Assembly (NCBI GenBank): GCA_946480655.1
Contig: CAMLKN010000008.1
Location: 1-21,553, forward strand
DNA from: an uncultured Devosia sp.
GTDB lineage: Bacteria > Pseudomonadota > Alphaproteobacteria > Rhizobiales > Devosiaceae
DNA length: 21,553 bases
Direction: 5' to 3'
Positions 7,495 to 14,665 of this stretch are shown here, piece after piece (position 1 is the first letter of the stretch; each line of letters begins with the position of its first letter). The translations under genes and the position numbers were made by a program. Under the pieces are notes generated by a model. It did not search any database. It had not been told where the DNA came from and was given only the letters and a program-made list of their open reading frames with translations.

Positions 7495-8024
7495 TGCTGA
7501 CCGTCGCTCCCCCCGACGCGCTCGAACTGCGCTCCAATGCCACCTTCGAGGCACTCATGTGGTCCCTGTCCCGCCCGGGCGATGTGCGCACCCTGCCCGA
7601 GGCCGGCTTTGAGGCCATCATCGAGACGCTTGTTGATATCGAATGCTGCGCCTTTGCCGATACCCCTGCCCTTCGCGAGCGGATCGTGGCGAGTGGTGCC
7701 ACGCTGGCCGATCGGATCGCCGTGGCCGACCACGTGTTTCTGAGCACCATCGAGAGCGCCGAGATCGCCGGGATCAACTGCGGTAGCGCTCTCTATCCCG
7801 ATGATGGCGCGACGTTGATGGTGGCGGTGCCTCATACGGGGCAGCGGCTGCGCCTCACCGGTCCGGGCATTTCCGGTTCAACCGAAGTTTCGCTGGCCCT
7901 CCAGCCGGGCTTCTGGGCCATGCGCGAGCTGCTCTGCTCCTATCCAGAGGGCTTTGACTGCTTCTTCGTCGATGGCACTTCCGTCATCGGCATTCCGCGC
8001 TCGACCAAGGTGGAGGTGCTCTGA
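7494..8024 (+). CDS. phnH: C-P lyase core subunit PhnH
   Basis: A 176-residue subunit of the C-P lyase core; E. coli PhnH has about 194 residues. Family features include the N-terminal FEALMWSLSRPGDV segment, the alternating strand region ALRERIVASGATLADRI (a short PLP-transferase-like fold without the lysine) and the LTGPGISGS turn near residue 125. It has no known catalytic role of its own and is thought to complete the PhnGHI step. It shares single bases with both phnG (7494) and phnI (8024), each a TGATG junction. Confidence 0.92.
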   Translation: MLTVAPPDALELRSNATFEALMWSLSRPGDVRTLPEAGFEAIIETLVDIECCAFADTPALRERIVASGATLADRIAVADHVFLSTIESAEIAGINCGSALYPDDGATLMVAVPHTGQRLRLTGPGISGSTEVSLALQPGFWAMRELLCSYPEGFDCFFVDGTSVIGIPRSTKVEVL

Positions 8025-9118
8025 TGGCCTATGTTGCAACCCGCGGTGGCGAAAGGGCCATCGAACAGGCCGAGCGGCTGTTCCGCCAGGACCTGGGTAC
8101 GATCGACGCAGCCCGCGTCGAAACCATCCGCTTGACCATGCCCTATCTCATCGATCGGGTGATGGGCGAAGCCTCGCTCTATGACGAGGAACTGGCCGCT
8201 CTGGCCCTGGCCCAGACCGGCGGTGAACTTTCGGAGGCGGTGCTGGTGCTGAGGGCCTGGCGCACCACCCAGCCGCGCCTCGCCATTGCCCGGCCGGTGC
8301 AACAGCACGAACTCCTGACGCAGCGCCGCATTTCGGCGGCCTTCAAGGATATTCCGGGCGGACAGATTCTCGGGCCGACGCTCGACTATTCGCATCGTGT
8401 GCTGGCAACCGACGTGCTCGAAGGCAGGCCCTTTGCGCCGCCGGCCGTGGACATGGCCGAGCAGCCGGCCCCGGCACGGCAGCCGTCGCTGGCCGATTGG
8501 CAGCGCCAGCAGGGCCTGGTGGCACCGACGGCCGCGTCCACCGTCGCGCCAGAGGACATTCCGGACCTGACGCGCGAACCGCTGCTGTTCCCGGCCTCGC
8601 GGGCGCATCGTCTGCAGAGCCTGGCGCGCGCTGAAACCGGCGGCGTGCTGGCCCTCGGCTATGCCGCCCAGCGCGGTTATGGCAACGCCCATCCGACGGT
8701 CAACGAATTGCGGCTGGCCGAGGCCGAAGTGGTGGTGCGCCATCCGCGCGGGACCGAATTTTCCGCCGGTCGCGTCCGGGTCAGCCAGGCTGAAGTCACG
8801 TCCAAGGAAAAGGGCGGCTATCTCGAACTGGGCTTTGCCGCCACCTTCGGCTGGAACGAGGTCAAGGTGATTGCCGCAGCGACGCTGGATCTCAATTCGG
8901 CCGAAGCCCCGGTCGGCTCCGCCGTGCACGAGGAATTCTACCTCTACCACACCGAAAGCGTCGAGGCCTCGGGCTTCTGCATTCATTTCAAGCTGCCCCA
9001 CTACGTCACTTTCCAGTCGATCCTGGACGCCATGCGCGACGCCAAGGCCAAGAAGGCCGCCGCCGAAGCCAAGGGCGAAGTCTTTGTCGCCGAGCCCGAA
9101 GAGGAACCCGTCATATGA
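8024..9118 (+). CDS. phnI: C-P lyase subunit PhnI
   Basis: A 364-residue protein (E. coli PhnI 354). PhnI catalyses attack of phosphonate on the C1 of ATP's ribose, releasing adenine, and can act as a nucleosidase when alone. Clear family segments are YVATRGGERAIEQA at the start, DRVM, RRISAAFKDIPGGQILGPTLDYSHR (about residues 105-130), GYAAQRGYG and, near the end, FKLPHYVTFQ. The two histidines His321 and His326 match the metal-binding pair of E. coli PhnI. The segment that in E. coli reads like GYGLVFG-SERKAMAMALVD is much altered here (LELGFAATFGWNEVKVIAAA). The C-terminal tail is rich in Ala, Lys and Glu. The start shares one base with the phnH stop; the end overlaps phnJ by 4 bases. Confidence 0.93.
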   Translation: MAYVATRGGERAIEQAERLFRQDLGTIDAARVETIRLTMPYLIDRVMGEASLYDEELAALALAQTGGELSEAVLVLRAWRTTQPRLAIARPVQQHELLTQRRISAAFKDIPGGQILGPTLDYSHRVLATDVLEGRPFAPPAVDMAEQPAPARQPSLADWQRQQGLVAPTAASTVAPEDIPDLTREPLLFPASRAHRLQSLARAETGGVLALGYAAQRGYGNAHPTVNELRLAEAEVVVRHPRGTEFSAGRVRVSQAEVTSKEKGGYLELGFAATFGWNEVKVIAAATLDLNSAEAPVGSAVHEEFYLYHTESVEASGFCIHFKLPHYVTFQSILDAMRDAKAKKAAAEAKGEVFVAEPEEEPVI

Positions 9119-10029
9119 GCCTTGCAACCCTGACCAAAGACTGGGCGGCGACCAGCTATGGCTTCCTCGATGCCTCGGCCAAGCGCGAGCTGCGCCGGAA
9201 AATGCTCAAGGCCATCGCAGTGCCCGGCTGCCAGATGCCCTATGCCAGCCGCGAAGTGCCCATGGCGCGCGGCTGGGGCACCGGCGGCCTGCAGGTAACG
9301 CTGACGCTGGTAAACCCGTCGTCGGTGGTGAAGGTCATCGACCAGGGCGCCGATGACGGCGTCAACGCCGCCTCGATCCGGCGCTTCATCTCCCGCGTCT
9401 CGGGCGCCTCGGAGACCTGGGACACGCTCGATGCCACCATCGTGCAGTCACGCCATCGCGTGCCCGAAGAGATCATGCGCGAGGACCAGGTTCTGGTGCT
9501 GCAGGTGCCCAATCCCGAACCGCTGCGCGGGGTCGAGCCCAACATCTCCATCGCCCGGCAGATGCATGCCGATGCCGACTACGGCAAGCTCTGGCTCACG
9601 CTTTACGAACAGATCGTGCGCAAGGGCCGCATCATGCAGGGCGCCGCCTATCCCTCCATGGTCAATGGGCGCCACGTCATGACCCCCTCGCCCATTCCGC
9701 GCTGGGATGTCCCCAAGCTCAACATGGCGAGGCACCTGACCATTCTCTCGGCCGGGCGTGAAAAGCGCCTCTATGCCGTGCCGCCCTATACGCGGGTGGA
9801 ACCGCTGGTCTTCTCCGATCGCCCCTACCTGGTGGAAGACCATGCCGATCTCACCTGCCGCCGCTCGGGCGTCTCGGGCTTCTTCATGAACGAGTTGCCG
9901 CAGGATGGCGGCGGGTCGGTCTTCGAAGTCAGCGACAGCAACCTGGGCATCAAGGCCATCAACAGCACCGAGGGCGCGCCGACCGCCATCGGCGAAACCT
10001 GGTATCGCAACGGGGAGTTCTCGGCATGA
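9115..10029 (+). CDS. phnJ: PhnJ-family C-P lyase subunit lacking the catalytic/Fe-S cysteines
   Basis: A 304-residue homologue of the radical-SAM C-P lyase PhnJ (E. coli 281). The backbone is well kept: FLDASAKRELRR, KAIAVPGCQMP with Gly38 at the place of the E. coli glycyl radical Gly32, GWGTGG, KVIDQGADD, Q-x-RHR-x-PEE, QVPNPEPLR, PSPIPRWDVPKLNM and AGREKRLYAVPPYTRVE. In E. coli, Cys241, Cys244 and Cys266 hold the 4Fe-4S cluster and Cys272 is the thiyl residue. Here the matching segment has Cys248, Ser251, Val272 and Gly278 (CRRSG, then FEVSDSNLG). The whole protein has two cysteines (39 and 248). The C-terminus is about 17 residues longer than in E. coli after this point. ATGA overlaps join it to phnI and phnK. 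It is not a frameshift: neither other frame restores the motif. Canonical C-P bond cleavage is therefore doubtful for this protein alone. Confidence 0.9.
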   Translation: MSLATLTKDWAATSYGFLDASAKRELRRKMLKAIAVPGCQMPYASREVPMARGWGTGGLQVTLTLVNPSSVVKVIDQGADDGVNAASIRRFISRVSGASETWDTLDATIVQSRHRVPEEIMREDQVLVLQVPNPEPLRGVEPNISIARQMHADADYGKLWLTLYEQIVRKGRIMQGAAYPSMVNGRHVMTPSPIPRWDVPKLNMARHLTILSAGREKRLYAVPPYTRVEPLVFSDRPYLVEDHADLTCRRSGVSGFFMNELPQDGGGSVFEVSDSNLGIKAINSTEGAPTAIGETWYRNGEFSA

Positions 10030-10847
10030 ACCTCGATCTTGGACGCCCGGCGCTGGAGCGCGCCGCCCCGCGGCTGATGCGGGCTGAACCCCTCCTCAGG
10101 ATGCGCGACATCTCGAAACGCTTCGGCGACGTCCGCGCCCTCCGCCATGTCGATGCGACCGTCTATCCCGGCGAGGTCATGGGCATTGTGGGCGAAAGCG
10201 GCTCGGGCAAGTCGACGCTGCTGCGCATGATGAACCTTGAAGACACCCCGGATAGCGGCGACTACGCGCTGCGCCTGCCAGGCCGGGAGGACCAGAACCT
10301 GTTCGACCTCGCCCGCTATGAGCGCCGCATGCTTTGCGCCCGCCATATCGGCATCGTCTATCAGAATCCGCATCTGGGCCTCTTGATGAAGCATTCCTCG
10401 AGCGGCAATGTCGCCGAGCGCCTGCTGATTGCCGGCGAACGCAGCTTCGATGTGCTGCGGTCCAAGGCGCGCGAAGCCCTTGATGCCTCCGAGTTTCCGC
10501 TCGACCGCATGGATGCTCGCCCGATCGAGCTTTCCGGCGGCATGCAGCAGCGCGTGCAACTGGCCAAGGCTATTGCGCTCGAACCGGCCTTGCTTCTGCT
10601 CGACGAGCCGACCACCGGCCTCGACGTTTCGGTGCAGGCCCTGGTGCTCGATACTCTGAAAAGGCTCCAGCGCGACCGCAGGATCACCATGGTTCTGGTC
10701 AGCCACGACCTTGGCGTCATCCGCACCATGGCCGACCGGGTCATGGTCATGCGTCATGGCGAAGTGGTGGAACAGGGCCTGGCCGACCAGGTGTTCCAGG
10801 ACCCCCAGCACCCCTACACCCAGCAACTCGTCCACGCCAAGCTCTGA
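10026..10847 (+). CDS. phnK: C-P lyase ABC-type ATPase PhnK
   Basis: A 273-residue ATP-binding protein with no membrane partner; in E. coli, PhnK docks on the PhnGHIJ core through PhnJ and is needed for activity. It has Walker A GESGSGKST (from residue 56), signature LSGGMQQR, Walker B LLLLDEPT, D-loop GLDVSVQA and H-loop VSHDLG; the end HPYTQQLVHA is typical of PhnK and peptide-importer ATPases. It carries about 20 extra N-terminal residues compared with E. coli PhnK (252). The start overlaps the phnJ stop by 4 bases; a downstream ATG (MRAEPLL) would give a length nearer the family norm. Confidence 0.93.
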   Translation: MNLDLGRPALERAAPRLMRAEPLLRMRDISKRFGDVRALRHVDATVYPGEVMGIVGESGSGKSTLLRMMNLEDTPDSGDYALRLPGREDQNLFDLARYERRMLCARHIGIVYQNPHLGLLMKHSSSGNVAERLLIAGERSFDVLRSKAREALDASEFPLDRMDARPIELSGGMQQRVQLAKAIALEPALLLLDEPTTGLDVSVQALVLDTLKRLQRDRRITMVLVSHDLGVIRTMADRVMVMRHGEVVEQGLADQVFQDPQHPYTQQLVHAKL

Positions 10848-10857
10848 GGTCAGACCG

Positions 10858-11589
10858 ATGACGACCACGCCCCTCCTGCGCGTCGAGGGTCTCACCAAGA
10901 CCTTCCGCATGTATCATCTGGACAGCATGCTGCACGCCTTCGAAGGCGTCAGCTTCGATCTTCACGAAGGCGAGTTCCTGCTGCTGCGCGGCCATAATGG
11001 CGCCGGCAAGTCGACGCTGCTGCGCACCATCTGGCGCAGCTACCTGCCGGTCGGCGGCCATGTCTTCTATCGCTCCAGCCACGGCGAGATTGATCTCGCC
11101 AACGCCGCCGATGTCGACATTGCCCTGCTCCGCCGCGAGGAAATCGGCTTCGTCACCCAGTTCCTCAATGCCCGCCCGCGCGTTGCGGCTCAGGACATTG
11201 TCGCCGAACCGCTGCTCTTGGCCGGTCAGTCCCAGGCCAAGGCGCTGGACCAGGCCCGGCACTGGCTTGACCAGTTCGGCGTGCGACCCGAACTCTGGCG
11301 CGCCTATCCGTCGACCTTTTCGGGCGGCGAACAGCAGAAGGTGAACCTGGCCCGGGCGCTGATCCTGCCGCAGCGCCTGCTGCTGCTCGATGAGCCCACC
11401 GCGTCGCTCGACGTCGGCGCGCGCGCCGCACTGGTGCGCCGCCTGGCCGACCTCAAGAGCCAGGGCGTCGCCATCATCGGTGTGTTCCATCATCCGGGTG
11501 ACGTGGCCGACCTCATCGACCGCGAAATCAACCTCAATACCAGGGTCGTTGCCGACACTATCCGGGAGGACGAGCATGTGGCTCTCTGA
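10858..11589 (+). CDS. phnL: C-P lyase ABC-type ATPase PhnL
   Basis: A 243-residue ATP-binding protein (E. coli PhnL 226) that works with PhnGHI and, in the E. coli complex, stacks on PhnK. It shows Walker A GHNGAGKST, the PhnL-specific VTQFLNARPRVAAQDIV region, signature FSGGEQQKVNLARAL, Walker B LLLLDEPTASLD and H-loop GVFHH. The frame is open upstream into phnK, but the ATG at 10858 gives the family N-terminus (LLRVEGLTKTF) and has AGGT upstream. It begins 10 bases after phnK and overlaps phnM by 14 bases. Confidence 0.93.
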   Translation: MTTTPLLRVEGLTKTFRMYHLDSMLHAFEGVSFDLHEGEFLLLRGHNGAGKSTLLRTIWRSYLPVGGHVFYRSSHGEIDLANAADVDIALLRREEIGFVTQFLNARPRVAAQDIVAEPLLLAGQSQAKALDQARHWLDQFGVRPELWRAYPSTFSGGEQQKVNLARALILPQRLLLLDEPTASLDVGARAALVRRLADLKSQGVAIIGVFHHPGDVADLIDREINLNTRVVADTIREDEHVAL

Positions 11590-12775
11590 TTTCCGCATCG
11601 TCCTGGCGGACCGCGTCATCGAGCGCGGCGCCCTGCGCATTGAGGACGGGCTGATCGCCGAGATCAGCGAAGCGCCGGTGCCGCAGGCCGACGTCGAAGG
11701 TCACGGCCTCTTGCTGCTGGCAGGCATGATCGACATGCATGGCGACATGATCGAGCGCGAGATGGAACCGCGCCCCGGCGTACGCATGCCGATGGACATG
11801 GGTCTGCGCGATCTGGACATGAAGCTGGCCACCGCCGGAATCACCACGGCCTATGCTTCCCTGTCTTTCGCCCCCGGTTCGACCTACGGGCATATGCGAT
11901 CTTACGAATATACCAGCGAACTGATCCGCGCTGTCGTCGCGGCCCGGCCCCGGCTGCTCATCGACCACCGCGTGCATGCGCGGTTCGAGGTGACCTTCCC
12001 CGCCGCTCTCTCGGTGGTCAAGGAACTGGTGGGCGAGGGTTCGGTGGACCTCGTATCGCTATGCGACCACACGCCTGGCCAGGGCCAGTATCGTGATCTC
12101 GACTTGCAGGCGGCCAACCTCTCCAGGAACAAGGGCATCTCGCTCGACGCGGCGCACGAAAACCTGCAACAGCGCATCCGCGACCGGCGGGAGACCGCGG
12201 GCGACATGACCGCGACCCTGCGCGCCATCACACAATATTGCGCCCTGCATGGCGTGCCGGTCGCCAGCCACGACGACGACACGGTCGAGAAGGTCACGCT
12301 GATGGACCAGCTCGGCGCCAATATCAGCGAGTTCCCCGTGACCCTCGAGGCGGCGCAGGAAGCGCGTCGTCGCGGCATGCTGACGGCCATGGGCGCACCC
12401 AATGCCCTGCGTGGCCAGTCCTATTCAGGCAATCTCTCGGCCCGTGACGCTCACACTGCCGGCGTTCTGGATCTGCTGGCTGCCGACTATCACCCCTCGG
12501 CCATGCTGCCGGCAGTGCTGGTTCTGGCCAAGAGTGACCCGGAGGGGCTGGCAGGCGCATCACGCCTGACCTCCCTGAACCCGGCCAAGGCACTCGGTCT
12601 CGAAGACCGCGGCGAGATCCGCGTCGGCCTGCGCGCCGATCTGATGGTCGCATCGGAGACAGGTGTCGGCCAGGTACACGCGACCCTTTCGCGCGGCCGC
12701 TTCGTCCATGCTGATGGCCGGCTCGATCTAGCAGGTGCAGGGCAACGTCACGCACATGTCATTCGAATGAGTTAA
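11576..12775 (+). CDS. phnM: PhnM, ribose 1-phosphonate 5-triphosphate diphosphatase
   Basis: A 399-residue amidohydrolase-superfamily enzyme (E. coli PhnM 378) that removes pyrophosphate from the ribose phosphonate 5-triphosphate made by PhnGHI-L. Metal-site and active-site segments include GMIDMHGDMIE (around residue 50), ITTAYASLSF, LCDHTPGQGQY, VASHDDDTVE, MGAPNALRGQSYSGN, LLAADY and LNPAKALGLEDRGEI. These follow E. coli PhnM closely. The frame is open upstream, but the ATG at 11576 gives the family start. It overlaps the end of phnL by 14 bases. Its last codons (for Val-Ile-Arg-Met) contain the TCATTCGAATGA palindrome in front of phnC, so the coding sequence doubles as a likely operator. 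Confidence 0.94.
   Translation: MWLSDFRIVLADRVIERGALRIEDGLIAEISEAPVPQADVEGHGLLLLAGMIDMHGDMIEREMEPRPGVRMPMDMGLRDLDMKLATAGITTAYASLSFAPGSTYGHMRSYEYTSELIRAVVAARPRLLIDHRVHARFEVTFPAALSVVKELVGEGSVDLVSLCDHTPGQGQYRDLDLQAANLSRNKGISLDAAHENLQQRIRDRRETAGDMTATLRAITQYCALHGVPVASHDDDTVEKVTLMDQLGANISEFPVTLEAAQEARRRGMLTAMGAPNALRGQSYSGNLSARDAHTAGVLDLLAADYHPSAMLPAVLVLAKSDPEGLAGASRLTSLNPAKALGLEDRGEIRVGLRADLMVASETGVGQVHATLSRGRFVHADGRLDLAGAGQRHAHVIRMS
12759..12770. promoter_or_regulatory. Putative PhnF operator 3, inside the 3' end of phnM
   Basis: A perfect TCATTCGAATGA palindrome, identical to the two upstream of phnF. It ends 5 bases before the end of the phnM stop codon and 59 bases before the phnC ATG. It sits just upstream of a candidate phnC promoter, which suggests that PhnF controls the transporter genes separately from the enzyme genes. 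Confidence 0.58.
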
Positions 12776-12777
12776 CG

Positions 12778-12800
12778 CTGTCATCTGGACGGACTAGGGT
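12778..12800 (+). promoter_or_regulatory. Candidate phnC promoter with PHO half-site
   Basis: CTGTCAT (12778-12784) is an exact PHO half-site. It ends 10 bases before TAGGGT (12795-12800), a weak -10 candidate and the same geometry as before phnF. A second half-like ATGTCAT lies exactly 22 bases upstream (12756-12762), two 11-base PHO steps, but the half-site in between (ATGAGTT) is poor. An alternative reading is a sigma-70 promoter, TTAACG-N17-TAGGGT. Either way an internal promoter for phnCDE is suggested. Confidence 0.35.
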
Positions 12801-12829
12801 CGTTTCAGAGCAAAGCCACGGGGTGGACC

Positions 12830-13657
12830 ATGCTGGAACTGAAGAATGTCACCAAGCGCTTTGGCGACACCGTTGCGGTTAACAATGTGTCAACAAATTT
12901 CGCCCCCGGGCAGATGGTTGGCGTCATCGGCCGGTCCGGTGCGGGCAAGTCCACCCTGCTGCGGCTGATCAACCGGCTGGCCACAGCGGACGAGGGACTC
13001 ATCACCTCCGGCGATCTCAATATCGGAACCTTGAACGGCAATGCCCTGCGCGCCTGGCGCGCCCGCTGCGCCATGATCTTCCAGCAGTTCAACCTGGTTA
13101 ACCGCCTGGATGTACTGACGAATGTGCTTATTGGTCGGATCGGCAATGCCGGCACTCTGCCCGTGATGTTCAAGCATTTTTCGGCAACGGATCGCGCCAA
13201 TGCCGCAATGGCCCTCGACCGGCTCGACCTGCTCTCGCAGGCCCTGCAGCGCGCCGACACGCTCTCAGGCGGCCAGCAGCAACGCGTCGCCATCGCCCGG
13301 GCCCTGATGCAGAAACCCAGCATCATTCTCGCTGACGAGCCCATCGCCTCGCTCGATCCGCGCAATGCCAGGCTGGTGATGGAAGCCCTGCGCACCATCA
13401 ACCAACAGGACAAGATCACCGTCATCACCAATCTGCACACGCTGGACGCGGCCCGCGCCTATTGCGACCGCATCATCGGCATGGCGCATGGGCACATCGT
13501 CTTCGACGGCAAGCCCGAGCAGCTGACCAGCGCAATCATCCAGCAGATCTATGGTGACGACCCAGAAACAGCAGTGGACGAGAGCCTGACCTCGACCATT
13601 GCTGCCACCGGCACGGCAATCCAGGCCGGAAGACGACAGATGGAGACGGCGCACTAG
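12830..13657 (+). CDS. phnC: Phosphonate ABC transporter ATP-binding protein PhnC
   Basis: A 275-residue ATPase energising phosphonate uptake through PhnE. It has Walker [10 protein letters not shown] (around residue 35), the PhnC-type [22 protein letters not shown] segment, signature [15 protein letters not shown], Walker [14 protein letters not shown] and an H-loop histidine in TNLHT. The tail beyond residue 250 is longer than usual and low in conservation signals. GGGGTGG lies a few bases before the ATG. It is separated from phnM by 54 bases holding a likely promoter, and phnD follows after 31 bases. Confidence 0.94.
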   Translation: MLELKNVTKRFGDTVAVNNVSTNFAPGQMVGVIGRSGAGKSTLLRLINRLATADEGLITSGDLNIGTLNGNALRAWRARCAMIFQQFNLVNRLDVLTNVLIGRIGNAGTLPVMFKHFSATDRANAAMALDRLDLLSQALQRADTLSGGQQQRVAIARALMQKPSIILADEPIASLDPRNARLVMEALRTINQQDKITVITNLHTLDAARAYCDRIIGMAHGHIVFDGKPEQLTSAIIQQIYGDDPETAVDESLTSTIAATGTAIQAGRRQMETAH

Positions 13658-13688
13658 ACGCCGCTCGAAACCCCAACGGAGCACATCC

Positions 13689-14609
13689 ATGCTTACCCTG
13701 ACGCGCCGTGGCCTCGTGGCCGCGCTGGTTTCGCTCGCCCTGATTTCCCCGGCCCTCAGCCAGGACTGGCGCGAACAATATCCGGAACTGACTATCGGCA
13801 TTTCCTCGGGCGAGAACGAGACCGATGCCATTGCCCGCAATCAGCCCTATGCGGACTATCTCAGCCGCGAACTGGGTGTCCCGGTGAAGATGATCCGCGG
13901 CACGGACTATGCGGCCGTGATCGAAGCCATGCGCGCCGGCCACGTCCAGATCGCCTCGGTCGGTCCGGCCGCCTATGCCCTGGCCCGCAAGATCATGGGT
14001 GAGGACATCGCTCCGGTGGCGGTAACCTTGGATAATGAAGGCAATCTCGGCTACCACTCCGTGATCGCCGTGCGCGCCGACAGTCCTTACCAGAGCCTCG
14101 AGGACATCAAGGGCAAGTCCTTCGCCTTTGCCGACCCGAACTCCACGTCGGGCTACGCTGTGCCCTCCTACTACCTCGCAACCGAACTCGGTACCACGGC
14201 CGACGAATACTTCAGCGAAGTCGCCTTCTCCGGAGGACATGAGCAGAGCGTCATGGCGCTCGTCAACGGCACGTTCGAGGCCGTTGCCACCCACTGGCGC
14301 AACGAGACCGCCGGCAATATCCAGAACATGGAGAAGAAGGGCCTGATCCCGGCCGGATCGACCCGCATCATCTGGACCTCGCCCGTCATCCCGAACACGC
14401 CGGTGATGATCAACACCACCTTGCCGCAGGAGCTCCAGGACGAGTTCAAGGCCGCCCTGATGGCTTTCCCGGAAAAGGATCCTGAGGGCTTCGCGACCTA
14501 CAGCAATGGCACGTCGAGCGGCTATGTCGAGGCCAAGCACGAAGACTATCTCGACGTGGTCGCCATCACCGAATTCAACGCCGAACAGCGTCGCAAGAAC
14601 GGCAACTGA
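13689..14609 (+). CDS. phnD: Phosphonate-binding periplasmic protein PhnD
   Basis: A 306-residue solute-binding protein for the PhnCDE importer. A Sec signal (MLTLTRRGLVAALVSLALIS, cleavage near PALS-Q) precedes the mature domain. The DPNSTSGYAVPSYYL segment is the Ser-Thr-Ser-Gly motif with which PhnD proteins bind the phosphonate group. The frame is open about 30 codons upstream, but the ATG at 13689 is preferred because it begins the signal peptide and has GGAG 7 bases upstream. A strong hairpin follows the stop, which would help raise PhnD levels above those of the permeases. Confidence 0.94.
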   Translation: MLTLTRRGLVAALVSLALISPALSQDWREQYPELTIGISSGENETDAIARNQPYADYLSRELGVPVKMIRGTDYAAVIEAMRAGHVQIASVGPAAYALARKIMGEDIAPVAVTLDNEGNLGYHSVIAVRADSPYQSLEDIKGKSFAFADPNSTSGYAVPSYYLATELGTTADEYFSEVAFSGGHEQSVMALVNGTFEAVATHWRNETAGNIQNMEKKGLIPAGSTRIIWTSPVIPNTPVMINTTLPQELQDEFKAALMAFPEKDPEGFATYSNGTSSGYVEAKHEDYLDVVAITEFNAEQRRKNGN

Positions 14610-14620
14610 TGTCCCTGACT

Positions 14621-14652
14621 GGCCGGTGCGCGCTGGCGCGCCGGCCTCTTTT
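14621..14652 (+). terminator. Hairpin with T-rich tail between phnD and phnE1
   Basis: Bases 14621-14631 pair with 14636-14646 to form an 11-base stem (10 Watson-Crick pairs and one G-T) around a GCTG loop, followed by TCTTTT. This is the form of an intrinsic terminator or attenuator. It lies entirely between the phnD stop and the preferred phnE1 start, so it could end part of the transcription or protect the phnD message from 3' decay. Confidence 0.6.
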
Positions 14653-14665
14653 CCGTGAGGCGCAC

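Noticed and set aside
9841..10029. A frameshift explaining the missing PhnJ cysteines
   Set aside because: Neither alternative frame contains the cysteine motif, one meets a stop at once, and the actual frame keeps the FxVSDS-like pattern aligned with the E. coli motif.
13599..13688. Upstream extension of phnD
   Set aside because: It overlaps the phnC coding end, encodes an Arg-rich stretch unlike a signal peptide, and the ATG at 13689 has a ribosome site followed by a normal Sec signal.
14609..14665. ATG at 14609 as the phnE1 start
   Set aside because: The extra 19 residues would be encoded by the hairpin, while the GTG at 14666 has a good ribosome site.
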